From: Amphritea atlantica
Lineage (GTDB): Bacteria; Pseudomonadota; Gammaproteobacteria; Pseudomonadales; Balneatricaceae
Direction: 5' to 3'
DNA length: 52,762 bases
NCBI RefSeq assembly: GCF_900111095.1
Contig: NZ_FOGB01000010.1
Span: forward strand, 70,840-123,601
In this document: positions 27,801 through 33,800 of the stretch, piece by piece
Numbering within the stretch: the first letter of the stretch is position 1
Layout of the letters: every line of letters begins with the position of its first letter
Notes under the pieces: generated by a model
Database searches by the model: none
What the model was told of the DNA's origin: nothing
Seen by the model: the letters and a program-made list of their open reading frames with translations, nothing else
Program-made: the position numbers and the translations under genes

Positions 27801-30800
27801 GAACGTAGTGAGAGACTGATCCACTAAGGTGACACGTTGCTTTTCTGCCACATTCACTGCACTGCCATTGGCAATGGTGACAATATTGGCTGCCACTCCC
27901 GGGGCAGCAATGGCGGTGTCTTTAACAATCTGCAGGGCTGTGCCATCAACGATTAAAGGCTGCTCAGCCGCGCTGATATCCGCCACTACTTCAACCCGGA
28001 ACTCATTACCCACCAGGGTAGCGGCCTGGGTGTTGATAGCCGATGCGTCAAGCGCCGCATTAATACTCGCCAGCAACACATTATTGTCACCGTCATAGGC
28101 AATGGGATCTGTGGTTACACCACCAAAACTAAGTGTAAATGTTCCACTGATGGTTTCACCGGCAACCACGGGAGGCATTGAAAACTTATAGATCCGGTTA
28201 GTTTCAACCAGAGTGGGATTACTACTATCGGTGCGATCCAGATAGGCATCAATCCGACCCACCTTAACCGGTGTTAAGGACTGATCGGTTGTGGCCGCTG
28301 ATAAGCCGTAACCGGTGCCCCCCATAGACTCGACAATATGGGTCAGTGAGGTCAATGTAATGATGAACTTATCACCACTCAACGTCACCGCTGCAGTCGC
28401 TTTGCCCGCCAGCTGAGTATTGAGTGCGGTTTCGATACGTCCGCGCAGCGTATCAGCCGTTTCAGCTGTGCTCAGCGCAACATCCACAAAGACGGAACCG
28501 GTTACCAAACTGTTATCCGTCACAGTCCTCAGATTGTACTTCAGCCCCACGATTCCCTGCGAAGCACCGTTAATGTTGAGACTTTGAACTTCCTGTCCAT
28601 TGGTAAGCTGACTTGTAATCGTCGATGTGCCCAGAACAGTACCGGTAAAGATACTATTCTTAGCGACAATGGATGGCACAGAGCCACCCGCAATACTAAT
28701 GGTGAACGGGCCGGTGCCGGTAACGGTCACCGTACCCGTTAGAGTCGGTTGCTGATTAATGAGCTGCTGTAGTGCGGCCTGAATAGCATTTTTATCGGCA
28801 TTCTGGGCTAAGTCTGCTGTCTTATAGGTACCGATATATAAATTATAAGGATCTGAATTGGCACCATGAGTAATGGTAATCTCGTGAACCTGTGGCGTTG
28901 CGGTAGTTGAGGGCGTTAACACCAGATCAACCGCTGGCGCCGAGAGCGAAATATCAGTCAGCGTGGTGATCGCTTTATCACCCGCTACACGCCAACGCAG
29001 ATCATATGTTCCCGCAGTCTCACCGGCGCTGACCAAAACAGTTTTTGGTGTTCCGGCAGGCAGCGCCATCGCCTTGTATATAGCATTTTCAATACGTTGC
29101 GCTACGGCAGCATAGTTAAGGGGGGCCGTCGTTTCTTTAGTAAAGACTGCTACACTGCCTGACACAGAGGCAGGGGGCAGCACACCGGTGAACTCAACCA
29201 TGTTGTTCTGATTGGTGTAGGTGATGAGGTAGCCTGCCTCATTCTTAGCCACCGAAACAACTTTTGAGCCCGCAGCCAGACCAAATTCTGTCGCTAACTT
29301 CGCGTTTATTTTATTGGCAATGGTCGTCGATATATCGTCCGCTGCAGTGCCGGTCCTTAAACCGGTAATGGTTTCAATGGTTTGAACGCCTGCGGTGGAG
29401 GTGGTGACATAGTTCAGATTGAAGTCAGTCGAATCGGTTACCAACAGCTGCTGCTGTATCGGAGGGGTCAGATAGATGGGGGCGGTGGTGACTGATGTAG
29501 TGTCACCCTGCACCCTTAATGTAAAGCTGCCACGCTGAGCTTCGGGAATAGACAGGCGCTGAACTTCAGCCCCCCGATGACCATCGACCACGGTATCAAC
29601 CGCGACGGATGACTTCGAGGTGTTCGCCAGATTAACGTATGAAATTTGTCTCAGGTCTGCGAACGTCCCACCGGATATATCAACGGTATTTTTCACCGCA
29701 AAATCAGGCGCGGTTAACGATAACATTCCCACCAGGCCATCAACATTGAGTAGCTGTGCTGACAGCGGTTTGATGCCCGTACCGCCGATCACTGTTCCCT
29801 TAAAGGTCGTTTTACCCGCGATGGAAAAGGTATTGGCATTTACACCACCACGCACGATGGTATTTTCACCGACATCGGTAAAGACAAAGGTCTCGAAAAC
29901 ACTCTCACCGAGCAACTTGTCCACCAAGCCTGATGCCTGAGCATCGGTACTTAACGCGGTGGGCCTTGGCGCTACACGCTCGACAGTGAGCGACAATTGG
30001 CCGGCATTACCCTCTACCTTGCCTTTTGCAGCCGTTGTAGCCAGTTCAAATTTGCCACTTACCGCCGTCGTGGTATAACTCAACGCTGAGCCATCCAGAT
30101 TCTTAAGCGCTTTAGTTAATACAACATCGCCCGGATCATTAAAGGTAATATTCAACTTCGTGTTAGCCGCCGTACTGCCAAAGCGCGGCTCTTTAACGCT
30201 CACCGAGCCTTCACCCAGCATCTCGCTAAGTTTGTTCTTCAGCTCGACAATATTCGCCTCTTTATTGTCCGCAACAAAAGTAATCATATCGGTTACTTTG
30301 TGCACCCCGTCTCTGACGGTAGTCACAGTGGGCGTTACCGATGCAGCGGTTACCTGCAAAAGATCGACATTGACCAGTTCTTTATTGGTAAAGGTGATAT
30401 TCCAGCTATTGGCTTTGAAGCTTTCATTTGTTGTTTCGGCGGTGACCGGTGAACCATCCACGGTCACACCTGTCACTTTCACTGCGAGATTCACCTGAGA
30501 GCCTGTCGCCGACGTAAACTTAAGCTTATTCAGTTCGGTTTGGATTTTTAAAGCGGTGGCTTTAACGTCGACCTTACCAGTCGCGGCATCGGTAACAATC
30601 TGAATAGGTGTTGCGGTGGTTTTCAGCGCATTAGAACCACCTGGGTCCTTAAAGCTTAACTTGAAAGTCCCGGTGGGCAGCTCAGCACCGGTAAACGCGA
30701 GTCGCTGCACCTCTTGAATCTTATAATCCAGCGCAAACTCACCCTCAGTCGTGTTATCAATAATGAGCGGCTGTACCTCTTTAACCGCACCCACCTGTTC

Positions 30801-33800
30801 AAAATTGAAATTCAGTTCATCTGCAACCTGGCTAAAATCGATATCCAGTACATGACCATTCGCGGTCAGTGTACTGGTGTCGATGGTTACACTATTGGCT
30901 TTACGTAACGCTTCAGGCACCGCAATCGCCGCCAGCATGTCGGCCATCGACGCGGAGCCAAAGATAAAGGTCGCATCAGCATTGGGGGCCAGAATAGTCT
31001 CAAATGCGTGGATATTGCCAGGCAGACTACCATCGGCCAGAGTCGTCACCCGTCCCTGTAAATTATTCGTCCCGGTTAAGCCTGTCACATCGACAGACAT
31101 ATCCGTGACATCATTTTCACCCGGGGTTTTAAAGGTGATTTTCCACTCTTTCAGATCCGCGGTGAAACTCTCAGTCTGCACCTCAACCGTGTATTTCTGG
31201 ACAAAATTACGCTTCAGATTATTTAATGCGGTCTGAATAGCTAAGCGCGTATTTTCTTTTTTCAGTTCAGCTGTCGCGGCCGTTGTATCAATGGTAATAG
31301 GGCCGGTGGAATACTTACCAATCTTTAAAACAAAACTACCTTCAGTAACATTGTTGAGTGTTAGCTGCTTAACTTCACGAACAGAAGAGCCCTCAACTGT
31401 TGTCCAGATAGCAGGCTTACCTTTAAGCGTTGAAGCGTTAGTAATCGTAGCGGTATTCAGGCCACTGATTTCAGGGTTTAAGACGGTAATTTCAAACTTA
31501 TTGCCTGCCCCGGCAACAACGACATTGGCAAATATCTGTGGATTGTGTTCGTTTAGTTTTTGCTGAATCTGGGCTGCAACATCGCTGGGGGTTGAACCCG
31601 ATGCAATCGGTACAGTAACAGAGACAGCCAGGTTGGGCGTTTCTACCCCGGCAACCGTTTTAGTATATTTGAAACCGAAGGTAAAGCTGCCGGATTCGGC
31701 CAGTCCGAGGTCGATATTAATTGAACCGTTGGTGTGTTTAGTAATCAGCCCCGTGGTCGCATCGATGATGTTAGAACCTGGCTCCACGGAGCCAACCACC
31801 GGCGCAGCATAGGTCAACCCGGTGGTACTGACAATCGTCATTAATGGGATGTTGGTGTAGATCGGTTTTTTGAACTCGACATCAAACGCTCCGGTCCCGG
31901 TGCCTGCGGATTTAACTGTCACCAGATCACCGACCGGGGCTACCCCGTTTTCAGTCAGCAGGGTCCTGAGCTTAGCTTCCAGTGCGGTTTTTATATTGGT
32001 CGCCGTCGCCGTTTTGGTGCTGCCTACCGTTATAGTAATCGGCGCAGTTGTTTCAACCGAGCCATCCGGCTTAGGAAAATTGTTCAGTTTTACCGTAAAA
32101 TTGCCAGATGTAGCGCCACCCAGAAATATTCTCTGAACGTCATTGGCGTTACCTTCACTGTTAACCCGGACCGTATTGGCTGTCAGCGCAAAATGACCAG
32201 ACACGTCACCAAACCCGGAAAGGGTTTTAGTCCAGCTGGTTTTATCTTTAATGAAAGTACCGGTGCCTGCCAATAAGCTGTTGCTGTTAAACAGGTAGGT
32301 CATCTCCTGAGTAACATTGGAGAAATCGAGCACATCACCACGGGTTTTCAGCCCTTCGTCGGTGGTTTTATCATCTTTACCTTTTTGGCTTTCAATAACT
32401 TCGTCCTGGCCCCAGTCATTGATAAACACATAGTGATCGTAGCCTTTACCACCAATCAGGGTATCGTCACCGATGCCTCCATAGAGGACATCATGGCCAG
32501 CGCCCCCCACGATGCTGTCATCACCCAGACCACCACTCAGATGGTCATTGCCTGCTCCACCGTTGATAACATCATCACCCTGGCCGCCACTGATGCGGTC
32601 ATTACCTGCGCCACCGCTGAGGTTATCATCGCCTTCGCCACCACCAATGGCATCATTGCCCAGGCCACCATACAGAGTGTCGCCCTGTAGCGTGCCAGTG
32701 ATAATGTCCTGACCAGCACCGCCATCCCAGACTCGTCCGGTTTTAACACTGACCGCCTGAGTGTAGTTATCAGAAAAAATAAGGTCGTCGCCACTACCGG
32801 TACCATTGACCAATAAGCCAAAGTCACCCAGTACGGTCATACTCTTAACCGTACCAGCACCTGTATCGGTGGTGCCTTTCAAACCATCGATGCGGTCTAT
32901 GCCACCCGCTTTTAATCCCGTACGGGCTGCGGTAAATTCCACCGCATCAATGATGATGGTCTTAATGGTGGTGGTCAGTGTGTAACGGTCTTCGGGGGCA
33001 GGACCGCTGGAGGTGTATTTTTTTATGATCGTCAGCGGATCAGGATTCGTTTCAGTCTCTGCACTTAAAATCACCGTGGCCTGAGTGGTTCCTCCGGTGG
33101 TTTTTTTCTCCTGACGCGCTTCCGCTATCAGCTTAATTTCCGGGATATTCAGTCCAGCGGATAAAGATTGGAAGGTGATAGTGAACTCGTAAGGAGTAGT
33201 TCCGGCAGCCGAGCCACTTCCTGTCACAGTCACCAGCGGAAGCGAGGGTGCCGGGGGAGGCGTCGCGGTCGTGTTGGTAGTCGTCACCGGCGTTGCTTTC
33301 AACGCCAGAGAGTTGAGCGCTGCAGCCATCTCAGCAGCAATCGAAGCGGCACTGCCTGAGTTGCTGATCTCTCTGGTTTCTACCCCACCCAAAGACAGCC
33401 TGAAACTTTGTATGTTGCTTAGTTCCTGAGCAACCGTTGGCGCGGTTTTCACTTTTGGGATGGTCAGTTTTTGTACTTCGTTGGTGGCCGCTGGGGCGAC
33501 TACACCATCGCCAGTATTTAAAATACCAGTGACCGCTTTATTAATGACACCCGTAGTCGACTTACCCAGATCCACAATCACATCTTTCGTGTTAGTAGAC
33601 TTGTATTGCGAGTAATCGAGAATATTAACGCCATCGGTTTTAGCAATATTGGCGCCTGCCACATAGACGTTACCGGTCACCAAACCTTCGGCCAGGGTGC
33701 CCGTTGTCTTAGCGGTCAGAATCTTGCCCTGCAAGGCATCCTGGTCTTTGATGATATAGGTATTCTTGCCCTGACCACCAATGATGTTAGCGATATTATC

